From: Prevotella sp. | Lineage (GTDB): Bacteria; Bacteroidota; Bacteroidia; Bacteroidales; Bacteroidaceae | DNA length: 32,736 nt | Assembly: GCA_017557185.1 (NCBI GenBank) | Contig: JAFZAP010000017.1 | Span: forward strand, 1 to 32,736 | Direction: 5' to 3' | Shown: piece after piece, positions 21,802 to 30,624 of the stretch | How the letters are laid out: every line of letters begins with the position of its first letter | How positions within the stretch are numbered: the first letter of the stretch is position 1 | Position numbers and translations under genes: made by a program | Notes under the pieces: generated by a model | The model's database searches: none | What the model was told of the DNA's origin: nothing | The model's input: the letters and a program-made list of their open reading frames with translations, nothing else

Positions 21802-22605
21802 ATGATTGAAGTCAAGAATCTATATAAATCGTTCGAGGACAAGGAGGTGCTCCACGATATCAACACCGTGTTCGAAGACGGCAAGACAAACCTTATCATC
21901 GGACAGTCGGGATCGGGTAAGACCGTACTCATGAAGAACCTCGTGGGACTGCTGGAACCCACTAGCGGACAGGTGCTCTACGACGGTCGTGACTTCGTTC
22001 ACATGACGAAGAAGGAGAAGGTGATGATGCGACGCGAGATGGGAATGATCTTCCAGAGCGCAGCACTTTTCGACTCGCTGTCGGTGTTGGAGAATGTGAT
22101 GTTCCCGCTCGATATGTTCTCACCGATGACCTATCGCGAGCGTGAACATCGTGCTATGGAATGTCTGGAGCGCGTGAACCTCGTCGGGGCAGAGAAGAAG
22201 TTTCCGGCTGAAATCTCAGGCGGTATGCAGAAGCGTGTGGCCATCGCCCGTGCTATCGTGCTGAACCCGAAATACCTGTTCTGCGACGAACCGAACAGCG
22301 GACTTGATCCGAAGACTAGTCTCGTCATCGACGAACTGCTGTCGGCCATCACCCACGACCTGGGCATCACCACCATCATCAACACCCACGACATGAATTC
22401 CGTCATGGGCATTGGTGAGAACATTATATTCATTCATCAAGGTAGGAAAGAGTGGCAGGGCGTATCGGACCAGGTGATGAAATCGAATAACAAACGCCTT
22501 ACCGACTTCATCTTCGCCAGCGACCTACTGAAAAACATGCGCAATCTCGTTATCGAAAACGACATCGAGTTTGAACATAAAAGCCACGTCGGGGAAGAGG
22601 GATGA
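21802..22605 (+). CDS. mlaF: MlaF-type ATPase of a lipid ABC transporter
   Basis: The 267-residue ATPase is the partner of MlaE. It shows Walker A GQSGSGKT, signature ISGGMQKRVAIARA, Walker B LFCDEPNSGLDP and the switch histidine in NTHDMNS. The start at 21802 is chosen because a purine-rich AGGAAAG sits just before it, a fairly good ribosome binding site for this group, and because the longer frame overlaps mlaE. The 3' end runs into a short repeat (gaagagggatga, from 22593). It converges with the lipoprotein gene at 22632. Confidence 0.93.
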   Translation: MIEVKNLYKSFEDKEVLHDINTVFEDGKTNLIIGQSGSGKTVLMKNLVGLLEPTSGQVLYDGRDFVHMTKKEKVMMRREMGMIFQSAALFDSLSVLENVMFPLDMFSPMTYREREHRAMECLERVNLVGAEKKFPAEISGGMQKRVAIARAIVLNPKYLFCDEPNSGLDPKTSLVIDELLSAITHDLGITTIINTHDMNSVMGIGENIIFIHQGRKEWQGVSDQVMKSNNKRLTDFIFASDLLKNMRNLVIENDIEFEHKSHVGEEG

Positions 22606-22630
22606 AGGAAGAGGGATGAAGGATGAGGGG
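22593..22630. repeat. Short tandem repeat between convergent genes (gaagagggatga type)
   Basis: Two and a half units (gaagagggatga, aggaagagggatga, aggatgagggg) cover the mlaF stop codon and the 26 bp between mlaF and the convergent lipoprotein gene. No terminator hairpin is visible here. Confidence 0.7.
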
Positions 22631-22631
22631 C

Positions 22632-23042
22632 TTAGCGTAGATACCAGATTCCCTTGCTTTCCACCATCGGCACGAGCACCTCTTCGACCGTGCTGTCTCC
22701 GTAACAGAACACCAGAAACACATTGGCCTCATGGCGGGCGGTGTCGGCTTCGGCATTGACGACGCGAGTCTCCTTGATGCCGCGGTGCTCACGTTCCTGC
22801 TGACCTACGAACATCTTCATGTTCATGATGAGCTGATCGCGATAGCTTCCTGGAATGCTATCAGCACGATACTTTCCGTCGACAAAAGCCTCATACTTGC
22901 CTTTGAGCAGATAATCATAATACTGCTTTGCAGCCTGAGCAGCCACGTCGGCAGGGTCAGGCTTGGCACAACCCCACATCAGCCCTGCCAAAAGCGGCAA
23001 GGCAATCAGGAGGATGTGTAATCGTCTGTGATTTCGTTTCAT
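22632..23042 (-). CDS. Small lipoprotein, DUF4878-like
   Basis: The 136-residue protein has a basic start (MKRNHRRLH), a hydrophobic segment and Cys at residue 25 in GLMWGC, so it is probably a lipoprotein, though Trp before Gly-Cys is an unusual lipobox. The rest, with AKQYYDYLLKGKYEAFVDG and a C-terminal VESKGIWYLR, has the shape of NTF2-like DUF4878 proteins. Function is unknown. It begins 1 bp after the der stop codon, so it is translationally coupled to der. Confidence 0.75.
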   Translation of the reverse strand: MKRNHRRLHILLIALPLLAGLMWGCAKPDPADVAAQAAKQYYDYLLKGKYEAFVDGKYRADSIPGSYRDQLIMNMKMFVGQQEREHRGIKETRVVNAEADTARHEANVFLVFCYGDSTVEEVLVPMVESKGIWYLR

Positions 23043-23043
23043 G

Positions 23044-24357
23044 TTACTTTTGTCTGACGAATACATTGATAGGACAGCCCGTCAGTTGCCAGTTCTCACG
23101 AATCTTGTTCTCAAGGAAGCGCTTGTAGGGATCCTTCACATATTGCGGCAGGTTAGCATAGAACACGAAGGTCGGAATCTGCGTGTTTGGCACCTGCGAA
23201 CAATACTTGATCTTGATGTACTTTCCCTTGATGGATGGTGGCGGATAGGCCTCGATGAGCGGTAACATCACCTCGTTGAGCTTCGTCGTACCGATCTTTG
23301 CCGTGCGGTTTAGGTAAACCTGCTTGGCCGTCTCAAGAACCTTGAAGATGCGCTGTTTTGTCACTGCCGATGCAAAGATGATGGGGAAGTCGACGAACGG
23401 TGCCATACGCTCGCGGATGGCATTCTCGAAGGTCTTAATGGCAATCTGCGACTTGTCCTCGACTAGATCCCACTTGTTGACGACAACGACGAGCGACTTC
23501 TGGTTCTTCTGGATGAGCTGGAAGATATTCATGTCCTGTGCCTCGATGCCGCGTGTGGCATCAATCATCAGGATGCAGACATCGCTGCTCTCGATGGAGC
23601 GGATGGAGCGCATCACCGAATAGAACTCCAGGTCTTCGGTAACCTTGTTCTTGCGGCGGATGCCGGCAGTGTCGACGAGATAGAAGTCGAAGCCGAACTT
23701 GTCGTAGCGTGTGTAGATGGAATCGCGAGTCGTTCCGGCAATCTCGGTCACAATGTTCCGGTCTTCGCCGATGAAGGCATTGATGATGCTCGACTTACCG
23801 GCATTCGGACGACCCACCACCGCGAAGCGAGGGATGCCCTCCTCTACGACCTCAGCCTTGACACTGGGGAGTTTCTCGAGCACCAAGTCGAGCAGGTCGC
23901 CGGTGCCGCTGCCCGTTGCCGAGCTGATGCACACGGGCTCGCCCAGACCCAACTTGTAGAACTCATAGGAGTCGTAGATCTGTGTATTGTTATCAGTCTT
24001 GTTGGCTACCAGGATAACGGGAAGCTTAGATCCACGCAGAATCTGAGCCACATCCTCGTCGAGATTGGTCAGACCCGCGGTGACATCAACCAGGAAGAGT
24101 ACCAGGTCGGCCTCCTCGGTTGCAACAAGTACCTGTTTGCGGATTTCCTCCTCGAAGATATCATCGGAATTCACCACCCAGCCGCCGGTATCGACCACCG
24201 AGAACTCCTTACCACACCACTCGCACTTGCCATACTGGCGGTCGCGGGTTGTACCAGCCTCCTCGCTGACGATGGCGCGACGCGTCTTCGTCAATCTATT
24301 GAATAAAGTAGACTTTCCCACATTCGGGCGTCCAACGATTGCTACTAAACTTGCCAT
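23044..24357 (-). CDS. der: Der (EngA), double-GTPase ribosome assembly factor
   Basis: This essential GTPase for 50S subunit maturation has 437 residues from MASLVAIVG at 24357. It has two tandem G domains, each with a P-loop ([16 protein letters not shown]), DTGG or DTAG and NKxD (NKTD; NKWD), then a C-terminal KH-like domain ([11 protein letters not shown]). A frame ten codons longer exists but starts within the promoter. A promoter box and the terminator of the preceding gene era lie directly upstream. Confidence 0.96.
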   Translation of the reverse strand: MASLVAIVGRPNVGKSTLFNRLTKTRRAIVSEEAGTTRDRQYGKCEWCGKEFSVVDTGGWVVNSDDIFEEEIRKQVLVATEEADLVLFLVDVTAGLTNLDEDVAQILRGSKLPVILVANKTDNNTQIYDSYEFYKLGLGEPVCISSATGSGTGDLLDLVLEKLPSVKAEVVEEGIPRFAVVGRPNAGKSSIINAFIGEDRNIVTEIAGTTRDSIYTRYDKFGFDFYLVDTAGIRRKNKVTEDLEFYSVMRSIRSIESSDVCILMIDATRGIEAQDMNIFQLIQKNQKSLVVVVNKWDLVEDKSQIAIKTFENAIRERMAPFVDFPIIFASAVTKQRIFKVLETAKQVYLNRTAKIGTTKLNEVMLPLIEAYPPPSIKGKYIKIKYCSQVPNTQIPTFVFYANLPQYVKDPYKRFLENKIRENWQLTGCPINVFVRQK

Positions 24358-24376
24358 ACTCTTGTCTATTTGGGTG

Positions 24377-24384
24377 CAAATATA
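24377..24384 (-). promoter_or_regulatory. Probable promoter of der
   Basis: The minus strand reads TATATTTG followed by C, about 20 bases before the der ATG. Its first bases abut the T-run of the terminator of era. Confidence 0.5.
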
Positions 24385-24393
24385 CAAAAAAAA

Positions 24394-24417
24394 TCCGAAA
24401 CTATTGCACGTTTCGGA
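24394..24417 (-). terminator. Intrinsic terminator after era
   Basis: Arms tccgaaac and gtttcgga form a perfect 8 bp stem with an 8-base loop. On the minus strand a run of eight T follows. It separates the yceD-rpmF-fabH-era transcript from der. Confidence 0.7.
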
Positions 24418-24481
24418 ATTTTAGTTCATCAGCCATCACAAATCTATCGTTCTTGGCGGCTTTAACTACTAGTTTTCACGT

Positions 24482-25396
24482 TCAGTCCGGATTATATCCG
24501 AAGGCTGAGAGCTCGCGGTCGGACGAGCGCCAGTCCTTGTCGACCTTGACGAAAGTCTCGAGATTGATCTTCTTGCCGAAGAACTTCTCCAAGGCCTTAC
24601 GGCTCTCGACGCCCACCTTCTTCAAAGCAATGCCCTGATGACCGATGATGATGCCTTTCTGCGATTCGCGCTCCACATAGATGGTAGCGTGGATATCGAT
24701 ATGCTTTTCGGTTTCCTTGAACGAGTCAACACGCACCTCAACGGCATACGGAATCTCTTTATCATAGTAGAGCAAAATCTTTTCGCGAATGATCTCCGAC
24801 ACGAAGAAACGGGCGGGCTTATCGGTCAGCTGATCCTTGTCGAAGTAGGCAGGGCTCTCAGGCAACAGTTCCTGGATACGCTTCAGCAGCATGTCAACAC
24901 CGAACTTGTTCTTTGCCGAGATGGGCAGGATCTCCGCATTCGGAAGCAACGAATGCCACTTGGCAACGATGTCGCCCAGTTTCTGCTGGCTGCTTCCTTC
25001 GCCCTTTGACGTTGAGTCGGAGGTGAGGCTATCAATCTTATTGATGAGCAGCAGCACGGGAATCTTCATCTTCTGCACCTTCTCCAGGAAGTCCATGTTC
25101 TTCTCGGGGTTCTCAACGACGTCGGTGACATAGAGCAGTACGTCGGCATCCTGCAGAGCGCTCTCCGAGAAGGCGAGCATCATCTCCTGCATCTTGTAGT
25201 TCGGCTTCAGCACGCCCGGCGTGTCGGAGAAGACTATCTGCATCTCCGGTGTATTGACGATGCCCATGATACGATGGCGTGTGGTCTGCGCCTTGAAAGT
25301 GGCAATCGAAATACGCTCACCAACCAACTGATTCATGAGCGTACTTTTTCCTACGTTTGGGTTACCAACGATATTTACAAATCCTGCCTTGTGCAT
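24482..25396 (-). CDS. era: Era, GTPase for 16S rRNA/30S maturation
   Basis: The 304-residue protein has a GTPase domain with GNPNVGKS, the switch region KAQTTRHR, DTPG and NKID, and a C-terminal KH domain with the RNA-binding loop GIIIGHQGIALKK. A short Ser/Lys/Gly insertion (SDSTSKGEGSSQQ) after NKID is longer than in E. coli. It follows fabH by 15 bp. Confidence 0.96.
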   Translation of the reverse strand: MHKAGFVNIVGNPNVGKSTLMNQLVGERISIATFKAQTTRHRIMGIVNTPEMQIVFSDTPGVLKPNYKMQEMMLAFSESALQDADVLLYVTDVVENPEKNMDFLEKVQKMKIPVLLLINKIDSLTSDSTSKGEGSSQQKLGDIVAKWHSLLPNAEILPISAKNKFGVDMLLKRIQELLPESPAYFDKDQLTDKPARFFVSEIIREKILLYYDKEIPYAVEVRVDSFKETEKHIDIHATIYVERESQKGIIIGHQGIALKKVGVESRKALEKFFGKKINLETFVKVDKDWRSSDRELSAFGYNPD

Positions 25397-25411
25397 GATT
25401 GCTACCTTTTT

Positions 25412-26434
25412 TTACTTAGTTATTTTTGCCACCTTGTCGCCGTCATAGGCCCACTTGTAGTAGCTGGCACCATGGGCAAAGCCGGCACCGAATGCCGTGA
25501 AGATGACGTTATCGCCCTTCTTCATGTTCGGTTCGTTATCCCACATGGCCAGAGGAATCGTGGCACCTGAGGTATTGCCGTAGCGCTCAATGTTGACCAC
25601 CACTTTTTCCATTGGCAGATCAACGCGCTTCGCCACAGCCTCGATGATGCGCAGGTTCGCCTCATGCGGGATGACCCACTTCACATCGTCCACCGTTAAG
25701 CCATTGCGCTTCATCACCTCAGCCACATCGTCGCCCATCGAGGTCACGGCATAGCGGAACACCGTGCGTCCCTCCTGGTAGATGTAGTGCAGGCGATGCG
25801 ACACTGTGAAATGGCTGGGCGGGCATACCGAGCCACCAGCTTTCAGGTGGAGGAACGGCAATCCCTTGCCATCCGTACGGAAGAAAGCATCTGTTGCACC
25901 GATGCCCTCCTCTTCCGATGCTTCCATGAGAACTGCTCCTGCACCGTCGCCGAAGAGTACGCATGTCTGTCGGTCCGTGTAGTCGGCAATCGACGACATC
26001 TTGTCCGCACCGATCACGATGATCTTCTTGCAGCGGCCGCAGCGGATCATCGATGCCGCTGTGTCCATAGCATACATGAATCCTGCACACGCTGCCTGAA
26101 TGTCCATGCTGAATGCATTCTTCAACCCGAGCTTTCCAATCACCACCGAGGAGGTTGTCGGAAACTTATAGTCGGGCGTCGTCGTCGCCAGCAACACCGC
26201 GTCGATGGTATCGGGGTCCACGCCAGTCTTCTGTATCAGCTGCTTGGCAGCCTTTCGCGCCATATAGCTCGTGCCCAGTCCTTCCTCCGTGAGGATATGA
26301 CGCTCCTTGATTCCAACGCGTGCCATGATCCACTCATCGCTGGTGTCCACCATGCGCGACAATTCCTCGTTAGTGAGGATATAGTCAGGCACATAGCCGC
26401 CAACACCACTGATGATTGCGTTAATCTTTCCCAT
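25412..26434 (-). CDS. fabH: FabH, beta-ketoacyl-ACP synthase III
   Basis: This enzyme starts fatty acid synthesis by condensing an acyl-CoA with malonyl-ACP. The 340-residue thiolase-fold protein has the triad Cys116 (IQAACAGF), His257 (VIPHEAN) and Asn287 (RYGNTSG). It belongs to yceD-rpmF-fabH-era, the usual order in the phylum. A hairpin lies in the 143 bp between rpmF and fabH. Confidence 0.96.
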   Translation of the reverse strand: MGKINAIISGVGGYVPDYILTNEELSRMVDTSDEWIMARVGIKERHILTEEGLGTSYMARKAAKQLIQKTGVDPDTIDAVLLATTTPDYKFPTTSSVVIGKLGLKNAFSMDIQAACAGFMYAMDTAASMIRCGRCKKIIVIGADKMSSIADYTDRQTCVLFGDGAGAVLMEASEEEGIGATDAFFRTDGKGLPFLHLKAGGSVCPPSHFTVSHRLHYIYQEGRTVFRYAVTSMGDDVAEVMKRNGLTVDDVKWVIPHEANLRIIEAVAKRVDLPMEKVVVNIERYGNTSGATIPLAMWDNEPNMKKGDNVIFTAFGAGFAHGASYYKWAYDGDKVAKITK

Positions 26435-26464
26435 TCTCTATCACAGACGATAAATAAATAAAAT

Positions 26465-26512
26465 AATTAGTAATGAACACCCTCCGCGCGGGAATGGCAT
26501 TCACTACTAATT
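26465..26512 (-). promoter_or_regulatory. Hairpin between rpmF and fabH
   Basis: Arms aattagtaatgaa and ttcactactaatt pair over 13 bp with one mismatch around a 22-base loop. On the minus strand the hairpin is followed by AT-rich sequence. It could be a partial terminator or processing site lowering fabH relative to rpmF. Confidence 0.5.
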
Positions 26513-26577
26513 CTTTCTACATTTCATTTCGAAAGCGAGCAAGCTCGAGTTCTCATTTACAGGTTACTCACTCAGCT

Positions 26578-26763
26578 TTATTCGGCTGCGTCCATCACGA
26601 TAGCAACCTTACCACGATAGTAGCCGCAAGAGGGGCAAACAGTGTGGTAGACATAATAGGCGCCACAGTTCGGGCATACTGCCAATGTGGGAGCCACAGC
26701 TCCGTCGTGAGTTCTTCTCTTCAGGGTACGAGTCTTCGACTGTCTTCTTTTTGGATGTGCCAT
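26578..26763 (-). CDS. rpmF: Ribosomal protein bL32
   Basis: The 61-residue protein opens with the bL32 signature MAHPKRRQSKTRTLKRR. It has two CxxC pairs (CPNCGAYY, CPSCGYY) that bind zinc, so it is the zinc-containing form. It follows yceD by 27 bp. Confidence 0.97.
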   Translation of the reverse strand: MAHPKRRQSKTRTLKRRTHDGAVAPTLAVCPNCGAYYVYHTVCPSCGYYRGKVAIVMDAAE

Positions 26764-26790
26764 AATGAATTTTACTTTAAACTTTTAACT

Positions 26791-27315
26791 TTAATCTCTT
26801 AACTTTCTCAGTGCCTCCCAGCGTGGGTCTATCTGGTGCTCGCCTTCCTCTTCGCTGCTTCGGGCAGCGCTGTGCTCATCGAGCAATTTCTTCATCGCCG
26901 CGTTGCATTTTCCAGGTGCATGAACGTGCTTGATGGGAATAGCCAGGCAGATAAACTCATAGATGAGCCACGACGTGTCGAGTATTCCTTCGTTCTCGTC
27001 AACTGTCACGACATCATCGCCTTCGTCAAGGGAAGTATCACTGAACCGTGCGACCAAGTGGTCGTCGCTGACAATGGGTTGTTCCATGTCCTCGAGACAC
27101 AGGTCGCATGTAACATGCACAATTCCCTCAGTGTGGAAATCCAGCTCAAAGAACTCCGATGCCTTGCGGACAGTCAGAGTCACATCAAGCTCTCCTTCCC
27201 TCACGTCGGAAGCGTCGATGGCCTCAAAGTAGTCATCGGTGAGATGGTAGCGGAACACTGTCACAGCCTCCTGCAACCCCTTCAGATCTATCTTCAAGTC
27301 GGCTCTTGTACACAT
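26791..27315 (-). CDS. yceD: YceD/DUF177 family protein, rRNA accumulation factor
   Basis: The 174-residue protein has the DUF177 motif CDLCLEDMEQP in the middle, an acidic central part and a C-terminal DPRWEALRKLRD, as in the family. It is always next to rpmF and has been linked to 23S rRNA levels. The start MCTRADLKI at 27315 lies only 10 bp from the promoter box at 27325. A longer frame back to 27429 would start within the promoter and is rejected. Confidence 0.9.
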   Translation of the reverse strand: MCTRADLKIDLKGLQEAVTVFRYHLTDDYFEAIDASDVREGELDVTLTVRKASEFFELDFHTEGIVHVTCDLCLEDMEQPIVSDDHLVARFSDTSLDEGDDVVTVDENEGILDTSWLIYEFICLAIPIKHVHAPGKCNAAMKKLLDEHSAARSSEEEGEHQIDPRWEALRKLRD

Positions 27316-27324
27316 TTCGGGCTG

Positions 27325-27356
27325 CAAAGTTACGAATAAACGAGCAAAACACAAAA
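27325..27356 (-). promoter_or_regulatory. Promoter of yceD-rpmF-fabH-era
   Basis: On the minus strand, TTTTG (27352-27356), 19 bases, TAACTTTG (27325-27332) and C. The start would be near 27320, about 5 bases before the yceD ATG. An AT hairpin (27353-27374) overlaps the -33 region. Confidence 0.7.
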
Positions 27357-27399
27357 TAAAATCGGTTTTATTTTCGATTTCGAGCGAAAGTAACCTCTC

Positions 27400-27447
27400 T
27401 AAAGCTTCGAATAAACGCTCAAAGCACAAAACAAAACCGGTTTTTTA
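27400..27447 (-). repeat. Decayed second copy of the yceD promoter module
   Basis: On the minus strand TTTTG (27427-27431), the same 19-base spacing and gtttattcg match the promoter at 27325. The -7 box has become AAGCTTTA. The palindrome aaaaccggtttt (27433-27444) may serve as a weak trp operon terminator. Confidence 0.6.
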
Positions 27448-27455
27448 CCTTGTTT

Positions 27456-28235
27456 CTACTCTCTCTCGAGGGCAGCAAACAGACGATCGAGAGCCAGGTC
27501 GGCATCCTGTGTCTCGTCGAGCAGGGTGACGAACTTCGAACCGATGATGGCACCTGTGGCATGGCCCTGAGCAGCCTTCAGCGTCTGCTTGTTGCTGATG
27601 CCGAATCCGATCATGCGAGGGTTGCGTAGGTTCATCGCGTCGATACGACGGAAGTACTCCTGCTTCTGTTCATCGAAGCTCTTCTGCGCACCCGTGATAG
27701 CAGCACTGCTCACCATATAGATGAATCCGTCGGTATTGTCGTCGATGAAACGGATGCGCTCCTCAGAGGTCTCAGGCGTAATAAGCATGATGACACGAAG
27801 ACCGTAGCGGTCGGCGACGGGCTTCACGCTGTCCAGATAGTCGCGGAAGGGCAGGTCGGGAATAATCATACCACTCACACCACTCTCCACACACGACTGG
27901 CAGAAGGCCTCGATGCCATATTTCAGGATGGGATTCAGATAACCCATCAGGATCAGAGGAATGCGAACCTGTTCCTTCACCTCGCGCAGTTGGGCGAAGA
28001 GCTTGCGCAGCGACATGCCATTGCGCAAAGCCTTGGTGGCAGCGGTCTGAATAACAGGACCATCGGCCAACGGGTCGCTAAACGGGATGCCCACCTCCAC
28101 AAAGTCGATTCCCCGGCGCTGCATAGCGAGGATGACATCACCCGTACCTTCAAGGGTTGGCGCTCCAGCACAATAATACAGGCTGAGCAGCTTCTTGTTG
28201 CCGCGACGGGCAAACACTTCATTGATTTTGTTCAT
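27456..28235 (-). CDS. trpA: Tryptophan synthase alpha subunit
   Basis: The subunit cleaves indole-3-glycerol phosphate and channels indole to TrpB. In the 259-residue protein the catalytic pair is Glu47 (VEVGIPFSDP) and Asp58 (PLADGP). The start at 28235 overlaps the trpF end by 17 bp, which implies translational coupling. It is the last gene of the trp operon. Confidence 0.96.
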   Translation of the reverse strand: MNKINEVFARRGNKKLLSLYYCAGAPTLEGTGDVILAMQRRGIDFVEVGIPFSDPLADGPVIQTAATKALRNGMSLRKLFAQLREVKEQVRIPLILMGYLNPILKYGIEAFCQSCVESGVSGMIIPDLPFRDYLDSVKPVADRYGLRVIMLITPETSEERIRFIDDNTDGFIYMVSSAAITGAQKSFDEQKQEYFRRIDAMNLRNPRMIGFGISNKQTLKAAQGHATGAIIGSKFVTLLDETQDADLALDRLFAALERE

Positions 28236-28836
28236 ATAGAAATTGTTTGATGAGTTCAACATTTTTCATTGCGGGGGCAACCTCGAAACGACTATTCAAG
28301 TCGATGCCTGCCAATTGCGGATGACTGAAATCCCTGATGCGGTTGGCGTCGTCAGGTCCGATGCCGCCACTGAGCAGGAAGGGCGTGGCTCCTTCGTAAT
28401 GGGCAAGAACACTCCAATCGAACTTCGTGCCGTTGCCGCCTACGAGTTTTGCCTTCGTGTCGAAGAGAAAATAGTCGGCCAACCCAGCATAACCACTCGT
28501 CAGCTGCAGGTCGTCGCGGGTGGCGATGTTGAAAGCCTTCATGACGGCTATCTGGTCACCCAGCAGAGCACGCAGGTCGCGAAGATAGACAGGTGGCTCG
28601 CTTCCATGCAGTTGCACGATGTTGAGTCCGAAGGCATTCACCTTTTGGCTTATCACTTCGAGCGGCGCATCGACGAACACCCCTACCCTCTTTGCCTTCT
28701 TGGGCAAGTAGGCAGGGAGCCGACCGACATAACGACTCGAGTGTTCCCAGAAGATGAATCCCATCCAGTCAGCACCGAGTGCCTCAACGGCGCGAATGTT
28801 TTCGGCATCGCGCATGCCACAGACTTTTACAATCAT
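28219..28836 (-). CDS. trpF: Phosphoribosylanthranilate isomerase
   Basis: The 205-residue TIM barrel isomerises phosphoribosylanthranilate. VKVCGMRD contains the catalytic cysteine (Cys6) and FDTKAK the catalytic aspartate. LSGGIGPDD is the phosphate-binding loop. The start codon overlaps the trpC stop in an ATGA. Confidence 0.96.
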   Translation of the reverse strand: MIVKVCGMRDAENIRAVEALGADWMGFIFWEHSSRYVGRLPAYLPKKAKRVGVFVDAPLEVISQKVNAFGLNIVQLHGSEPPVYLRDLRALLGDQIAVMKAFNIATRDDLQLTSGYAGLADYFLFDTKAKLVGGNGTKFDWSVLAHYEGATPFLLSGGIGPDDANRIRDFSHPQLAGIDLNSRFEVAPAMKNVELIKQFLYEQNQ

Positions 28837-29570
28837 AGCTGTGCAATGAATTGCCGCAGACTGTCTCCCGGCGAGGCTGCCCGCATGAAGTTTTCACCGA
28901 TGAGGAAGCCGCGATAGCCCACCGCCCGCAACTCCCTGACCACCGCAGGATTAGAGATGCCGCTCTCGCTCACCTTCACCACGTCCTTCGGCAGTAGTTC
29001 GGCCAATCGGAACGAGTTCTCGACATTGGTGACGAACGAACCGAGATTGCGGTTGTTGATGCCATAGAGGTCGGGCTCAAGCTCGGCATAGTCGAGTTCC
29101 TCCTCGGCATGCATTTCCAACAACACCTCCAAACCGAGGTCGTGAGCCTTGCCGATGAGTTCCCTGCACTTCTGCCTGGTGAGACAAGCTGCGATGAGCA
29201 GCACCGCCGATGCCCCGCAAAGCACAGCCTGCATGAGTTGCAGTTCGTCGATGACGAAGTTCTTATAGAGAATCGGAAGCGTGACTCCACTTTCGCGAGC
29301 CGTGCGAATGAAATTGTCGCAGCCGCCGAAGTAGTGGCTATCGGTGAGGATGCTCACGGCTGCCGCTCCTGCCTTCTGATAGGCCAGTGGAATCTCGTCG
29401 GCGCGGCCGTCTTCCTTGATCCAACCCTTCGACGGCGATTTGCGTTTGAACTCGGCGATGATGCCTGTGTCGGAAGCCAGCAATGCCTGTCGCAGCGAAG
29501 GCTTGTCGCTTCGCAGGGCTTCCATTTCCAGCCGCTTATGGGCAACGATGTCGTGAAGTATATCGGACAT
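28833..29570 (-). CDS. trpC: Indole-3-glycerol phosphate synthase
   Basis: The 245-residue TIM barrel shows IIAEFKRKSPSKG with the catalytic lysine, ILTDSHYFGG, LYKNFVID and GINNRNL, then VSESGI. It is a single-function enzyme, not fused to TrpF. It lies 55 bp after trpD, the largest gap between complete genes of the operon. Confidence 0.96.
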   Translation of the reverse strand: MSDILHDIVAHKRLEMEALRSDKPSLRQALLASDTGIIAEFKRKSPSKGWIKEDGRADEIPLAYQKAGAAAVSILTDSHYFGGCDNFIRTARESGVTLPILYKNFVIDELQLMQAVLCGASAVLLIAACLTRQKCRELIGKAHDLGLEVLLEMHAEEELDYAELEPDLYGINNRNLGSFVTNVENSFRLAELLPKDVVKVSESGISNPAVVRELRAVGYRGFLIGENFMRAASPGDSLRQFIAQL

Positions 29571-29625
29571 ATTAGTTGATAGTTCTGATTATTCTTGCCA
29601 ATTGATACATAACTCCGGGAACCTA

Positions 29626-30624
29626 TCAGGAGTTCAGCTCAGCGAACTTCCAAAAGGTGGCGAGGGCAGCACCGCTGTCGATGCTTTCGCGGGCAATGGC
29701 GATACACTCCTCGAGGCTCTTCTTGCCTTTCTCCAATACCTGTATGCCAAAGGCGGCGTTGGCCAGCACGATGTTCTTCTGAGCAGGCAGTGCACGATTC
29801 TCCAACACCGCATCGAAAATCTGAGCAGCCTCTTCTTCCGTTGCACCGCCGACGAGTTCTTCGGGCTTTGCATAGTCGAAGCCAAGGTCTTGCGGCTTGA
29901 ACACCCGCTCGTAGTCGTTGGTGGTCACCTTGAATTCACTAGTGAGCGAAATCTCGTCATAGCCATCGATAGAGTTCACAATGCCATAGTCGATACCGAT
30001 GCGCTGATACACATTGCTATAGAGACGCATCTGGTCGAGATTGGCAACACCGAGCAACTGGCAGGGAGGCTGGCTGGGATTGACGAGTGGACCCAACAAG
30101 TTGAAGATGGTGGGGAACTGCAACGCCTTGCGGATAGGACCGACGAACTTCATCGCACGAGCGAAGAGTTGTGCGTGCAGATAGACGATGCCCGCCTCAT
30201 CCAGGCTACGGTTCAAGCGGTCGATGTCGTCGGTGAAGCATATGCCGTGATGCTGAATCACATTACTGGCACCACTCACCGACGTAGCAGCGTAATTTCC
30301 GTGCTTGGCAACCTTGTAGCCGGCACCCGCGATGACAAAGCAGGCAGTTGTGGAGATGTTGAATGTGTTCTTGCGGTCACCGCCCGTGCCCACTACGTCG
30401 ATATAGCGGTCGGCATTCAGAATAGCTGGTACGCCCGTTTCCAAGATGCCATCGCGGAAGCCCAGCAGTTCGTCAACGGTCACCCCGCGCATCTGCAATG
30501 CAGTGAGCAAGGCTGTTACCTGCTCGGTGGGAAACTCATCCTGCGTGATACCCACGAGGATATTCTTCATCTCCTGACGGGTGAGCACCTCATGATTCAG
30601 GAGTTTCTGTAAGATTTCTTTCAT
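29626..30624 (-). CDS. trpD: Anthranilate phosphoribosyltransferase
   Basis: The 332-residue enzyme transfers phosphoribosyl from PRPP to anthranilate. The PRPP motif is DVVGTGGD, with FNISTTACFV and KHGNYAATS next to it and NLLGPLVNP further on. It is separate from TrpG. Its ATG overlaps the trpG stop codon (ATGA). Confidence 0.96.
   Translation of the reverse strand: MKEILQKLLNHEVLTRQEMKNILVGITQDEFPTEQVTALLTALQMRGVTVDELLGFRDGILETGVPAILNADRYIDVVGTGGDRKNTFNISTTACFVIAGAGYKVAKHGNYAATSVSGASNVIQHHGICFTDDIDRLNRSLDEAGIVYLHAQLFARAMKFVGPIRKALQFPTIFNLLGPLVNPSQPPCQLLGVANLDQMRLYSNVYQRIGIDYGIVNSIDGYDEISLTSEFKVTTNDYERVFKPQDLGFDYAKPEELVGGATEEEAAQIFDAVLENRALPAQKNIVLANAAFGIQVLEKGKKSLEECIAIARESIDSGAALATFWKFAELNS

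Noticed and set aside
24996-25020. SKGEGS insertion in Era as another palindrome copy
   Set aside because: The peptide resembles those from the GC-rich family, but the DNA has neither stem arm.
27409-27447. AT-rich repeats near 27334 and 27409 as a CRISPR-like array
   Set aside because: There are only two copies, they contain promoter boxes, and no spacer structure or cas gene is present.
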